This document shows positions 1 through 7,551 of a DNA stretch of 64,000 bases, piece after piece. Location of the stretch: the NCBI GenBank assembly GCA_003052455.1, contig QAPD01000020.1, positions 27,729 through 91,728 on the forward strand, in the 5' to 3' direction. Within the stretch, counting starts at the first letter, position 1; each line of letters begins with the position of its first letter. The notes under the pieces are model-generated. The model saw only the letters and a list, made by a program, of their open reading frames with translations. It did no database searches and was not told the DNA's origin. Source of the DNA: Sphaerisporangium cinnabarinum. GTDB taxonomy: Bacteria > Actinomycetota > Actinomycetes > Actinomycetales > Cellulomonadaceae. A program made the translations under genes and the position numbers.

Positions 1-403
1 GGCCCAGGCCGATGCCCACGGCCACGGAGATCGCGGCGGTGATGGCGAACCACAGGAGCGTCTGACCGGCGAGGCGCGCGGCGTTGGTGACGGTCCGCAG
101 GTTCGCGATCGACGCGACGATCGCGGTGAAGATCAGCGGCGGCACGACGGCCTTGAGCAGCGTGACGAACGACGAGCCGATCGTGTCGAGCGTCGTGGTG
201 AGGCCGTTGGGGACGTCGCCCGCGGCGTCCTGCGGGCCCATGGCGAGCGCGAGGGCACCGAGCCCGACGCCGACCGCGAGTCCGAGCAGGATCTGCACGC
301 TGAACGAGGGGAACCGGCGCTTCTTCTTCGCGGGCGCGGAGGCGGGAGCCTGCTTCGCCTGGGGGTCGGCCTGCGGGGAGGCCGTCGAGGGGGTCGAGGA
401 CAC
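1..403 (-). CDS. DAACS-family (dicarboxylate/amino acid:cation) symporter, 5' part
   Basis: The N-terminal 134 residues of a sodium- or proton-coupled symporter; the gene runs off the left edge of the window. A hydrophilic, Lys/Arg-rich N-terminus (KKKRRF) is followed by a first membrane helix from about residue 40. A second hydrophobic stretch contains TLLKAVVPPLIFTAIVAS, the region around the second helix of the GltP/DctA/TcyP fold, and a third helix starts at the edge. The GTG start at 403 follows a GAAAGG-type ribosome site. The family imports C4-dicarboxylates, glutamate/aspartate or L-cystine. The upstream leader peptide with a regulatory-looking Cys codon favours a sulfur amino acid such as cystine, but the substrate-binding part is outside the window, so this is inference. 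Confidence 0.85.
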   Translation of the reverse strand, partial: MSSTPSTASPQADPQAKQAPASAPAKKKRRFPSFSVQILLGLAVGVGLGALALAMGPQDAAGDVPNGLTTTLDTIGSSFVTLLKAVVPPLIFTAIVASIANLRTVTNAARLAGQTLLWFAITAAISVAVGIGLG

Positions 404-423
404 GGAGGACCTTTCGGGGTGAC

Positions 424-443
424 GCGGGCGCACGAGCGCCCGC
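424..443 (-). promoter_or_regulatory. Perfect hairpin just upstream of the symporter start
   Basis: GCGGGCGC at 424-431 pairs with GCGCCCGC at 436-443 around a four-base loop. It lies between the leader peptide gene and the symporter start, about 20 bases before the GTG. There is no T-run after it on the minus strand, so it could be an actinobacterial U-less terminator/attenuator or a structure affecting ribosome access. No other obvious feature fills the rest of the leader (444-632). Confidence 0.45.
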
Positions 444-632
444 TCTCGGGAGAGGGGCTCGGGACGTCGTCGCGGGGCGCCGGCAGCAGCGCGGCCCAGG
501 CAGGGACGCAGGCACGGAGGTGGCCTGCGGCCTGACGGGGGCGCGCCACGCGCGTCAGCGGCTCAGGTCGCGAGGCGACCCGGGGTCCTGACGGGTGTGC
601 GGAGGCGGGGAGGCGTCAGCGGCGACGGGGGG

Positions 633-716
633 TCAGCGACACAGCGCGCTGGCGACTCGACGGAGGTCGACGTCGCGGCGCTGGGTGAGCTGCCAGGCAG
701 GCACGCTGACGAACAC
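633..716 (-). CDS. Putative attenuator leader peptide ending in RRVASALCR
   Basis: A 27-codon reading frame starts at GTG 716 and has a GGGAGA ribosome site eight bases upstream. It ends RRDVDLRRVASALCR-stop. This tail matches the actinobacterial 'putative leader peptide' family (consensus near RRHVDLxRVASALCR), which usually precedes sulfate, cysteine or methionine genes. The penultimate Cys codon is TGT, the rarer of the two Cys codons in such GC-rich DNA, which would suit ribosome pausing at low Cys-tRNA. The next gene on this strand is the symporter starting at 403, and the 229-base gap contains a perfect hairpin. Function as a cysteine-responsive attenuator is inferred from family resemblance and position. 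Confidence 0.7.
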   Translation of the reverse strand: MFVSVPAWQLTQRRDVDLRRVASALCR

Positions 717-859
717 GAAGGTTCTCCCGGAACGGTGGGTTCTCGCTGGACGCGGGCAGACGGACGCCCGCGGCAACCGATCATACCCGCTCGTGGACAA
801 CCGTCCGGCGACCGGACCTATTCCGGGGCGACGGCCAGCGCACGGCAGGCACCGGGGAG

Positions 860-2845
860 TCAGGCGTTCGGCGCGTCGAGGAAGGCGTGCATGAGCGGGC
901 CCGCGGTGACGGCGCCGCCCTCGCCCGTCTCGACGAACACGGCGACCGCGAGGTCGCCCTGCGTCGCGATCATCCACGCGTGGGACTGGCTGCCGTCGCC
1001 GTACTGCGCCGTGCCCGTCTTCGCCCCGGGCTCGCCCGGGAGGTCCTGGAGGATCGACGCCGAGCCGTCCGTGACGACGCCGCGCATGAGCTCGCGCAGC
1101 GTCGCCGCCTCCTGCTCGGTGAGGGTCGAGGCGGGCTGCTCCTCGGCGACGGTCTGCACGTCCGGGTGGACGAGGACCGGCGCCACCGTGCGCCCGGCGG
1201 CGACGCTCGCGGCGACCGTCGCCATCGCGAGCGGCGACGCCTGGACCTTGCCCTGCCCGATCATCGACGCGGCGTGCTCGGTGCCCTGGGAGTCCGTCGG
1301 GACGTCGCCGAAGAAGGCGGGCGCGCCGAGCTCAGACTCGACGCCCAGGCCGAGCGAGGCCGCGGCGTCGTGCAGCGCCTGCTGCGACACCGCGTCCCGC
1401 TGCCCGATCATCGCCGTGTTGCACGAGTTCGCGAACGCCGTGCGCAGCGGCACGTCGCCGAGCGCGGCCGTCGGGTACCCGGGCACGTTCTGGAACTCGC
1501 GGCCCTCGACGGTCAGCGTGGGCGGGCAGGAGACGGTCGTGTCCGGGGTGAGCCCCGCGCGCAGCATCGCGAGCGTCGTCGCGACCTTGAACGTCGATCC
1601 CGGCGCGTACTGGCCCGTCGTGGCGGTCGAGAGCCCCTCGCCCGCGGTCGAGCTCGCCGCCGCGAGCACGGAGCCCGTCGAGGGCTGGATCGCGACGATC
1701 GCGCTCGGCCCCTGGCCGGCGAGGACGGCCTCGGCGGCGACCTGCATGTCCGGGCGCAGCGTCGTGCTCAGGGGCACGCCGTCCACGGGCTCGACCGAGA
1801 ACACCTCGGTCGGCTCGGCGTCGGCGTCCGCCTCGCCCGGCACGACCTCGATCGACAGGCCCGGCACGCCGCGCAGCTGCTCGTCGTACTGCCGCTGGAG
1901 GCCCGAGATGCCGACCTGGTCGCCCGCGGCGACCGCGCCCTCGGACTCCTCGACGATCTCCGCCGTCGCGTCGCCCACGCGCCCGAGCAGGGGGCGCGCG
2001 AACTCGCGCGTCGGGGCGAGGGGGATCGCGTCGTCGATCACCGCGACGCCCTCGATGCCGCGCGCCGCGTCGACGTCGACGCCCGCGGTGTCCTCCGTGC
2101 GGACGGTGATGGCCTCGACGAACGCCTTCTCGCCGGCGCCCGCGACCCGCTGCGCGTACTCCTCCGGGTCCAGGCCGACGACGCCCGCGAGCGCCCGGGC
2201 CGCGCCGTCCCACCGGGCCGAGCCCACGCGCGTCTTGTCGACGCCGATCCGGAAGACGGGACGGTCCTGGACGATGGGGACGTCGTCGGCGCCGAGGATG
2301 CCCGCACGGACCGCCGGCACGCGGCTCACCGCGAGCCGGCCGCCCTGGCCGAGCTCGGGGACGAGCACGTCCGGCTCCCACACGACGTCCCAGGCGCCCG
2401 GACCGTCCTCCCCCTCGCCCGGCTCCGCGAACGTGAGCTCGGCCGTGGTGGTGTACTCCCACGCCTGGTCGCCCCCGACCTCCCAGCGGTAGGCGAGCGT
2501 CGCCGTCGCGCGGTCGCCCGCCTCGTCGCCCTCCTCGTCGACGTCCACCGACTCCACCTCGACCGTGCGCTCGTACGGCGCGAGCGGCTCGAGCACCGCC
2601 TCCAGGTGCCCCTGGACGTCCTTCGCCGCGCCGTTGCGGAACTCCAGCGCGCTCACGTCGCCGGCCGCGATGGCGTCGGCGAGCGCGGCCGCGGCGTCGG
2701 ACGCCTCCGGACGGTCGGGCGTGCACGCCGCGAGGGGCAGGGCGAGGACGGGGACGAGCGCGGCGGCCGTCGTCCAGCGGGCGGTCCTCCCGCTCCACCG
2801 GCCGTGCGTGCCGGATCGACCGTGGTCGCGCGCGACGCTGCTCAC
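860..2845 (-). CDS. Lipoprotein class B penicillin-binding protein (MecA_N/transpeptidase)
   Basis: A 661-residue D,D-transpeptidase that cross-links peptidoglycan outside the membrane. The N-terminus is a lipoprotein signal with lipobox LAAC (Cys41). It is followed by an NTF2-like MecA_N domain (about 45-165), a dimerisation region, and the transpeptidase domain from about residue 370. The three catalytic motifs are present: STFK (Ser417, Lys420), SCN (Ser474-Asn476) and KTGT (Lys609). The architecture is that of Bacillus PBP3 and staphylococcal PBP2a, but anchored by lipid rather than by an N-terminal helix. The GTG start has a GGGGAG ribosome site six bases upstream. The gene appears monocistronic and is divergent from the signal peptidase cluster. 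Confidence 0.93.
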   Translation of the reverse strand: MSSVARDHGRSGTHGRWSGRTARWTTAAALVPVLALPLAACTPDRPEASDAAAALADAIAAGDVSALEFRNGAAKDVQGHLEAVLEPLAPYERTVEVESVDVDEEGDEAGDRATATLAYRWEVGGDQAWEYTTTAELTFAEPGEGEDGPGAWDVVWEPDVLVPELGQGGRLAVSRVPAVRAGILGADDVPIVQDRPVFRIGVDKTRVGSARWDGAARALAGVVGLDPEEYAQRVAGAGEKAFVEAITVRTEDTAGVDVDAARGIEGVAVIDDAIPLAPTREFARPLLGRVGDATAEIVEESEGAVAAGDQVGISGLQRQYDEQLRGVPGLSIEVVPGEADADAEPTEVFSVEPVDGVPLSTTLRPDMQVAAEAVLAGQGPSAIVAIQPSTGSVLAAASSTAGEGLSTATTGQYAPGSTFKVATTLAMLRAGLTPDTTVSCPPTLTVEGREFQNVPGYPTAALGDVPLRTAFANSCNTAMIGQRDAVSQQALHDAAASLGLGVESELGAPAFFGDVPTDSQGTEHAASMIGQGKVQASPLAMATVAASVAAGRTVAPVLVHPDVQTVAEEQPASTLTEQEAATLRELMRGVVTDGSASILQDLPGEPGAKTGTAQYGDGSQSHAWMIATQGDLAVAVFVETGEGGAVTAGPLMHAFLDAPNA

Positions 2846-3117
2846 TCGTTGCTCCCCTGCTCCGTACCGTTCGGGACGAGACGGACGCTACCCGACGGCG
2901 CCGACGCCCCCGGCTCGGGCGGCCGGTCCCGCCCGGTTCGTCCGCCGCTTCTTCACCTCCCACGTCCCGCGGAGCCGCGCCGCGTCCCCCTCCCCTGCCC
3001 GCCGGCGCAGGTCTGCGCAGGTGCGCGCGGGGGCGCGACGCGATCCCGGGGCGATCCTGCGCCTTTCCTGAGGAACCGGTGCGCCAGAGTTGAGGAGGAC
3101 TCCGTACTTTTCGAGTC
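2846..3117. promoter_or_regulatory. Divergent promoter region, PBP gene / SipW cluster
   Basis: A 272-base spacer between divergently transcribed genes. On the plus strand TACTTT (3105-3110) ends seven bases before the ATG at 3118, an arrangement typical of leaderless transcripts. The GAGGAGG at 3092-3098 is about 20 bases from the ATG, too far for a normal ribosome site. On the minus strand GGGGAG lies six bases before the PBP start. Nothing else is recognisable here. Confidence 0.4.
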
Positions 3118-3660
3118 ATGAGCCTCCACACCCCCGAGACGACCCCCGCCCCGCGCCGCGACAAGCGCCGCGCCTTCGCCGCGTTCGGGCTCGCAGCCCT
3201 CGCCGTCGGCGGCATCGGAGCGGCGCTCACCAGCGCCGCCTGGACCGACAACGCGTTCTTCGCGGCGCCCGCGACGGCCGCGACCTTCGACCTCCAGGGG
3301 TCGCTGGACGGGACCACCTGGAAGGACTCGTCCGACCCGGACGCGATCGAGCTCGTCGTGCCGTCCGACGCCCTGGCCAACCTCCTGCCCGGCCAGACCC
3401 GCACGATCGACCTGTGGGTGCGCAACGAGAGCTCGGTCCGCGCCACGCTCACGTCCAGCGTCCGCTTCGCGTCGGGCTCGACCTTCACCACGAACCCCTC
3501 CGCGTCCGTCTCCGGCCTCGCCACGACGCTCGACGCGGCCGGCGGCACCTCCAGCGACCAGTTCCGGCTCACCGTCACGGCGCCGAGCGACTGGGCGCCG
3601 TCGAACCAGGGAGCCACCGGGACGCTCGTCGTCACGGTCTCCGCCACCGCGACGGCCTGA
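3118..3660 (+). CDS. SipW-dependent-type (TasA/camelysin-like) secreted protein
   Basis: A 180-residue exported protein of the kind processed by SipW signal peptidases. A basic N-terminus (RRDKRR) precedes a hydrophobic segment (about 20-40) and the cleavage-region signature SAAWTDNAFF, the actinobacterial version of the SipW-substrate motif seen in TasA and camelysin. The mature part (from about 51) has alternating beta-type sequence with many Thr/Ser/Val and no Cys, as expected for an extracellular beta-sandwich. In Bacillus, TasA forms biofilm fibres; whether this one polymerises cannot be told. It is the first gene of a three-gene cluster with its likely peptidase 45 bases downstream. The start may be leaderless. 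Confidence 0.8.
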   Translation: MSLHTPETTPAPRRDKRRAFAAFGLAALAVGGIGAALTSAAWTDNAFFAAPATAATFDLQGSLDGTTWKDSSDPDAIELVVPSDALANLLPGQTRTIDLWVRNESSVRATLTSSVRFASGSTFTTNPSASVSGLATTLDAAGGTSSDQFRLTVTAPSDWAPSNQGATGTLVVTVSATATA

Positions 3661-3705
3661 CCCGGCGTCGTCGGACCCAGGACGAGGAGAACAGGAGAAC
3701 CACCG

Positions 3706-4218
3706 ATGCAGGTACTGCGGCGCGGCGCCGTCCTCGTCCTGTGGGTCCTCGCCGCCTTCGGGCTGGTGTGCGGGGCGGTGTGGGGCGCGACCGCGGCCGG
3801 CCTCATCAAGCCCCTCGTCGTGATCTCCGGCTCGATGGAGCCGGGGATCATGACGGGCGACCTCCTGGTCGCCCGGCCCGTCCCGGCGGCCGACGTGGCC
3901 GTCGGGGACGTGGTCAGCCTGCCGAGCGCGCTGACCGACGACCTCGTGACCCACCGGGTCGAGGCCGTCGAGCAGACGGGCGACGACCGCTACACGGTCA
4001 GCATGAAGGGCGACAACAACGCCTTCGCGGACGCCCTGGACTACACCGTCTCGGGCGACGTCTGGAAGCCCGCGGTCCAGCTCGCCGGCTGGGGCACCGC
4101 GATCGTGCGCCTGACGACGCCCGCCGTGGCGGTCCCCCTCCTCGTCGGGCTGCTCGGCCTGCTCGGCCTCACCCTGCTCGTCCCGCCCGCACCGCGGCGG
4201 GCGCCGGTCCGCCGATGA
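3706..4218 (+). CDS. sipW: Signal peptidase I, SipW/ER type
   Basis: A 170-residue membrane signal peptidase of the S26B (archaeal/ER-like) type. An N-terminal helix (about 8-30) leads to SGSMEP with nucleophile Ser43. THRV places a His (His83) where bacterial-type enzymes have the general-base Lys, which marks the SipW class. KGDNN (101-105) is the conserved box near the active site, and a C-terminal helix (about 132-160) follows. It sits between two secreted proteins bearing similar AAWTD motifs, so these are its probable substrates. GGAGAACCACC supplies the ribosome site, and its TGA overlaps the ATG of the next gene, implying translational coupling. Confidence 0.88.
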   Translation: MQVLRRGAVLVLWVLAAFGLVCGAVWGATAAGLIKPLVVISGSMEPGIMTGDLLVARPVPAADVAVGDVVSLPSALTDDLVTHRVEAVEQTGDDRYTVSMKGDNNAFADALDYTVSGDVWKPAVQLAGWGTAIVRLTTPAVAVPLLVGLLGLLGLTLLVPPAPRRAPVRR

Positions 4219-4790
4219 CCGGCGCCCGGGCCGGCCGACGCGCCGACGCGACGGCCGGACAGCCGGCCGGGCGCCGCACGCTGAGCCTGCTCCTGGCGGT
4301 CCTGACCCTCGTGACGGCGTCGTGGTGGGGGGTCGCGCACGCGGCCGTCGAGCCCACGACGGCCGCGTGGACGGACCAGTCGCGGGCCGCCGCGCCCGTC
4401 TCCGCCGGCCGGTGGCAGACGACGACGGCGGGCACGTGCGTCGCGCGCGGCGAGGGACGCACCGTGCTCTCCGGCTGCACGGTCCGCGGGATCTCGTTCG
4501 AGACGTGGGGCGAGCCGGGGAGCCAGGTCCGCAACTACTACGTGGCCTTCACCGTGCCGGCCGGCACGCGGTCGGTGTCCTTCGACGTCGACCTCCGCGC
4601 CGCGACCGGCCAGGCGACCTCGTGGCAGTGGAGCGGCGCCCACGTCGTCGCCGGGGGCCAGTTCACCCCGCAGCAGGGCTGGACGTGCTCCGACCTGCCG
4701 CGCGTGCGCGGGGACGGCGCCGACTGGCAGAGCCCGATCTACTTCCAGGTCGCCGAGCAGGGCGGCGGAGGCGCGTCGGCCTGCCCGTGA
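4215..4790 (+). CDS. Secreted protein, probable second SipW substrate
   Basis: A 191-residue protein of unknown function whose ATG overlaps the signal peptidase stop codon (ATGA). A basic N-terminus is followed by a hydrophobic signal (about 22-43) and TTAAWTDQSRAAAP, which closely resembles the cleavage-region motif of the first gene in the cluster. The mature region has four Cys residues (in GTCVA, SGCTV, WTCSD and the final SACP), suggesting two disulfides outside the cell. The spacing and predicted export fit a substrate of the adjacent peptidase, perhaps an accessory surface protein. No enzymatic motif was recognised. Confidence 0.75.
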   Translation: MTGARAGRRADATAGQPAGRRTLSLLLAVLTLVTASWWGVAHAAVEPTTAAWTDQSRAAAPVSAGRWQTTTAGTCVARGEGRTVLSGCTVRGISFETWGEPGSQVRNYYVAFTVPAGTRSVSFDVDLRAATGQATSWQWSGAHVVAGGQFTPQQGWTCSDLPRVRGDGADWQSPIYFQVAEQGGGGASACP

Positions 4791-4812
4791 CGGTGTCCGC
4801 CCGTGGAGGACG

Positions 4813-5529
4813 TCAGTCCGGCACGACCGGGCTGATCACGTACCAGAGGCGCACGGACTCGTCACCGCCCGGCCCCGGCTCGTGGCTGATCTGCACCGAC
4901 GTCTCGACGTCGCCGTTCGACCCGTTGATGCCGGTACGGGCCCGCGTCCCGCCCGCGCGCGACGCGTCGAGCGACGCGGGCAGGTCGTCGAGCCAGCGGT
5001 CGACCTGCGACCGGGGGAACCCGAGCACCTGCGCGTCGGCGACGAGCTGGTCGTGCACGGCCTGCCCGCCGGAGAGCGTGCGGAACACGTTGATCGCGCT
5101 CACGTACCCGCGCCGGGGCTGGATCGTCAGCTCCTCGGCCGTCGTGGTCCACGTGCCGTCGGGGAGCGTCAGCTCGACCTCGGCCGCGCCGTCCGGCACC
5201 TGCACGACGGCCATCGACTCGCCCAGCCCGACGGACTCCGCGGTGATCGGCCTGCTCACGTCCCAGCGCACGGTCTCGCCCCTCTCGATGTCGTCGATCG
5301 TCGTCGTGCCCGTCGTGCTCCCGCCGCCCTCGACGTCCCCGCCGCCCGACGCCGTCGGGCCGCCCGGGGCGGTCGTCCCGCCCGGTCCGGTGGCCGCGTC
5401 GTCCGGGTCGCCGAACGTCACGGTGCACCCCGTCAGCACGAGAGACCCGGCGAGCGCGCCTGCGAGCAGGACCGCGGCGACGCCGCCCCTCGGCGGCGAC
5501 CCGGGCGCGCGACGGAACCCTCGGCTCAC
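4813..5529 (-). CDS. Hypothetical lipoprotein coupled to a WXG100-like gene
   Basis: About 238 residues with a lipoprotein signal (lipobox LTGC, Cys35 from the chosen start), then a Gly/Thr-rich linker and a roughly 180-residue extracellular domain rich in Val, Thr and Asp. I prefer the GTG at 5529, because it overlaps the upstream stop as GTGA, the usual coupling arrangement here; an ATG at 5550 would overlap by 25 bases. No family was recognised. Coupling to the WXG100-like gene suggests a shared role at the cell surface, for example as partner or receptor of the exported protein, but this is inference from position. Confidence 0.75.
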   Translation of the reverse strand: MSRGFRRAPGSPPRGGVAAVLLAGALAGSLVLTGCTVTFGDPDDAATGPGGTTAPGGPTASGGGDVEGGGSTTGTTTIDDIERGETVRWDVSRPITAESVGLGESMAVVQVPDGAAEVELTLPDGTWTTTAEELTIQPRRGYVSAINVFRTLSGGQAVHDQLVADAQVLGFPRSQVDRWLDDLPASLDASRAGGTRARTGINGSNGDVETSVQISHEPGPGGDESVRLWYVISPVVPD

Positions 5530-7022
5530 TGGTCCACGTCCACGTCCCACTCGGTCAGTCTGTCAAGGATGCGCCCGATGCGGGCGGGGTTCGTGAGCCG
5601 GTAGTCGGCGATCCGGTCGGAGACGTCGGTGCCGACGATCTGCGCCGCCTGGTCCGGGTGCTGCGTGACGAGCTGCTGGTAGGCGGGCAGCGTGTCGTTC
5701 GAGATGTACTCCCAGCGGGTCGCCTGGTCGGCGATGTTGCCGCCCGGCAGCGGCGTCTGGACCGTCACGGTGCCCTGGACGGGGTTGTCGAACGTGATGC
5801 CCGTGAACGGGATCCCGAGGTTCTCCGGCCCGGGCGTCTCGACGTTCACCGTGAAGGGGTCGTGCTGCGCGTACGTGCCCGCGCCGGGGATCGACGGCTC
5901 GCCGACGAGCGTCATGAGGTACGTGAACGCCTCGCCCGTGACCGGGTGGTCGCGCATGGTCTGCCAGTCGTCAGCGATGACCTGGTTCTGCTCGCGCCAC
6001 AGCAGCGCGGTGTTGCCGTCCGCGAGCGCCTGCGCGTCGCCCGCGCGGCCGGCCTCGACGTCCGCCCACGCCTGGTACGCGGGCCCGTCGATGACACCGG
6101 CCTCGAGCAGCCGCTCCATCTCCTCCAGCCCGCCGTTCAGGTACGCCTCGTGCATGACGGCCTGGTCCACGAAGATCTCGCGCTGCATCGACAGGAACTG
6201 GTTCTCGTAGAAGCCGAGCTCGGCGTCCGACATGGTCGCGATCGCCTCGAGCGCCGCCCGGTCGACACCGGGCGGCAGCGCCCGGGCTCCGCTCGCGACG
6301 CCCTGCGCGAGCTGCCGCATCATGTCGAGGTCGAAGAACCCGGCGGCGAACGACGGCCCGATCATCGCGGCCATGCCGGCCCACTGCATCCACGGGTTGT
6401 CCAGGTAGAGCTCGCCGTAGTACGTGTAGACGCTCTCGATGATCTCGCGGTTGGCCGACGCCCCCGCGGACGGGTCCCAGTCGGCGAAGTCGAACCCCGC
6501 CTCGCCCGCGGCGACGCGCGTCCAGTGCGTGACGGCGAGCTCCGCGAAGCCCGGGGAGTCGGGGTCGACGCCGAGGCGCACCATCTGGTCGTAGAGCGCC
6601 GCGACCTGCGCGTCCGTCGCGTTCTCGAGCCACGCGGCGCGCTCGTCCGCGTCCATCGCGGCGTACTCGCCCGGCGTCGGGGTGGGGACGGTCTGCTGCG
6701 GCCCGCCCGGGCCGGACGCGGGCGGACCGCCCGGGCCGGCGAGGGCGCCGCCGTCGGCGCTCGCGGACTCCTGCTGGTCGGCGTCGGTGGCGAGGCGGTC
6801 GGCCGCGGCGTCGAGGAGGCTCGCGGTGCCGGTGAGCGAGGGGCCGAGCGTGGTGGCCCAGTCGCTGCGGAACTGCGCGGCGTCGGGCCCGTCCCACCGG
6901 GTCGCGGCATCGACCACGGCCGCGACCTGCGCGCGGTGGGTCCGGAGCGCGTCGGCGCCGGAGCGCAGACCCGACGCGAGCGCGCGCAGCGCACGGACGT
7001 CGGCGCCCCACATCCCGCTCAT
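5526..7022 (-). CDS. Long WXG100-like protein with large unknown C-terminal domain
   Basis: A 498-residue protein. Residues 1-85 form a WXG100-like helical hairpin, with Trp43-Asp-Gly at the turn and the family pattern WxGPDAxxFRxxW, as in type VII secretion substrates. A Gly/Pro-rich linker (about 92-118) joins it to a roughly 380-residue, mostly helical, acidic domain I do not recognise. A hydrophobic stretch of that domain (MQWAGMAAMIGPSFAAGFF) may contact membrane. ATG 7022 has a strong GGAGGGG ribosome site. A lipoprotein gene is translationally coupled downstream. No ESX ATPase or EccD gene lies in this window, so the export route is unproven. It could also be a polymorphic-toxin-type protein, but no known toxin motif was seen. 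Confidence 0.8.
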   Translation of the reverse strand: MSGMWGADVRALRALASGLRSGADALRTHRAQVAAVVDAATRWDGPDAAQFRSDWATTLGPSLTGTASLLDAAADRLATDADQQESASADGGALAGPGGPPASGPGGPQQTVPTPTPGEYAAMDADERAAWLENATDAQVAALYDQMVRLGVDPDSPGFAELAVTHWTRVAAGEAGFDFADWDPSAGASANREIIESVYTYYGELYLDNPWMQWAGMAAMIGPSFAAGFFDLDMMRQLAQGVASGARALPPGVDRAALEAIATMSDAELGFYENQFLSMQREIFVDQAVMHEAYLNGGLEEMERLLEAGVIDGPAYQAWADVEAGRAGDAQALADGNTALLWREQNQVIADDWQTMRDHPVTGEAFTYLMTLVGEPSIPGAGTYAQHDPFTVNVETPGPENLGIPFTGITFDNPVQGTVTVQTPLPGGNIADQATRWEYISNDTLPAYQQLVTQHPDQAAQIVGTDVSDRIADYRLTNPARIGRILDRLTEWDVDVDQ

Positions 7023-7174
7023 GCCGTCCCCTCCCGCCCCTGCGCGTCCCCTCACGCGCACGCGTCGACACCTTCGTCCCCGACGGTCGCACGCCGACGG
7101 TACGCGGCCGGGTCCGCCGCCGCGATGGGGACAACTGCCCATGCGCGCGGGAGGGGACAGTGCGGCCGCGCGCC

Positions 7175-7465
7175 TCAGCTCAGGCGACGCTCCAGCCGGA
7201 CCACCACCGTGTCGCCGACATCCTTGCCGAGGCGCTTGCGCACGCCCGCGTTGAGCGACAGCATCAGCCCGCCCGACCCGGTCGGCATGAGCCCGACGTC
7301 GCGCAGCGCGACGTCGTCGACGGTCGCGTCCACGCGGACCGCGCGCAGCGACCCGAAGAGCTCGCGCGCCCCGGGTACCTCGACGCAGGGCCACGTGTCG
7401 CCCTTGACGTCGACGCCGACGGGCGCGGTGAACGTGTGGTCGAGGGTGACGGGCTCGAACGGCAT
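7175..7465 (-). CDS. DUF1905 domain-containing protein
   Basis: A 96-residue protein matching the DUF1905 pattern: an N-terminal beta segment (FTAPVG), a central VPGA-type turn, GLMLSLNAGVRKRLGKDVGDTVVV and a short basic end. The family is a small beta-barrel found alone or fused to a YdeI/OmpD-associated domain; its biochemical role is not established. The ATG at 7465 has a GGAG ribosome site about nine bases upstream. It is the downstream partner of the aminotransferase gene on the same strand, with an 86-base gap. Confidence 0.75.
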   Translation of the reverse strand: MPFEPVTLDHTFTAPVGVDVKGDTWPCVEVPGARELFGSLRAVRVDATVDDVALRDVGLMPTGSGGLMLSLNAGVRKRLGKDVGDTVVVRLERRLS

Positions 7466-7551
7466 GGCGGTGCTCCGATGGGTCGTGCGGTCGTGGTCGG
7501 GGGTCTGACCGGTCGACGGCCGGGAACTCGTCGGTCGTCGTGGGGCGAGGT

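Noticed and set aside
597..2492. Long plus-strand frame antisense to the penicillin-binding protein gene
   Set aside because: Its product is Ser/Ala/Thr/Pro-rich without domains, and the opposite strand encodes a full PBP with all motifs. In DNA this GC-rich, open antisense frames are expected.
4813..7022. Polymorphic toxin and immunity pair
   Set aside because: No toxin domain or catalytic motif was seen in the WXG100-like protein, and its partner is a lipoprotein of ordinary size. The idea remains unsupported.
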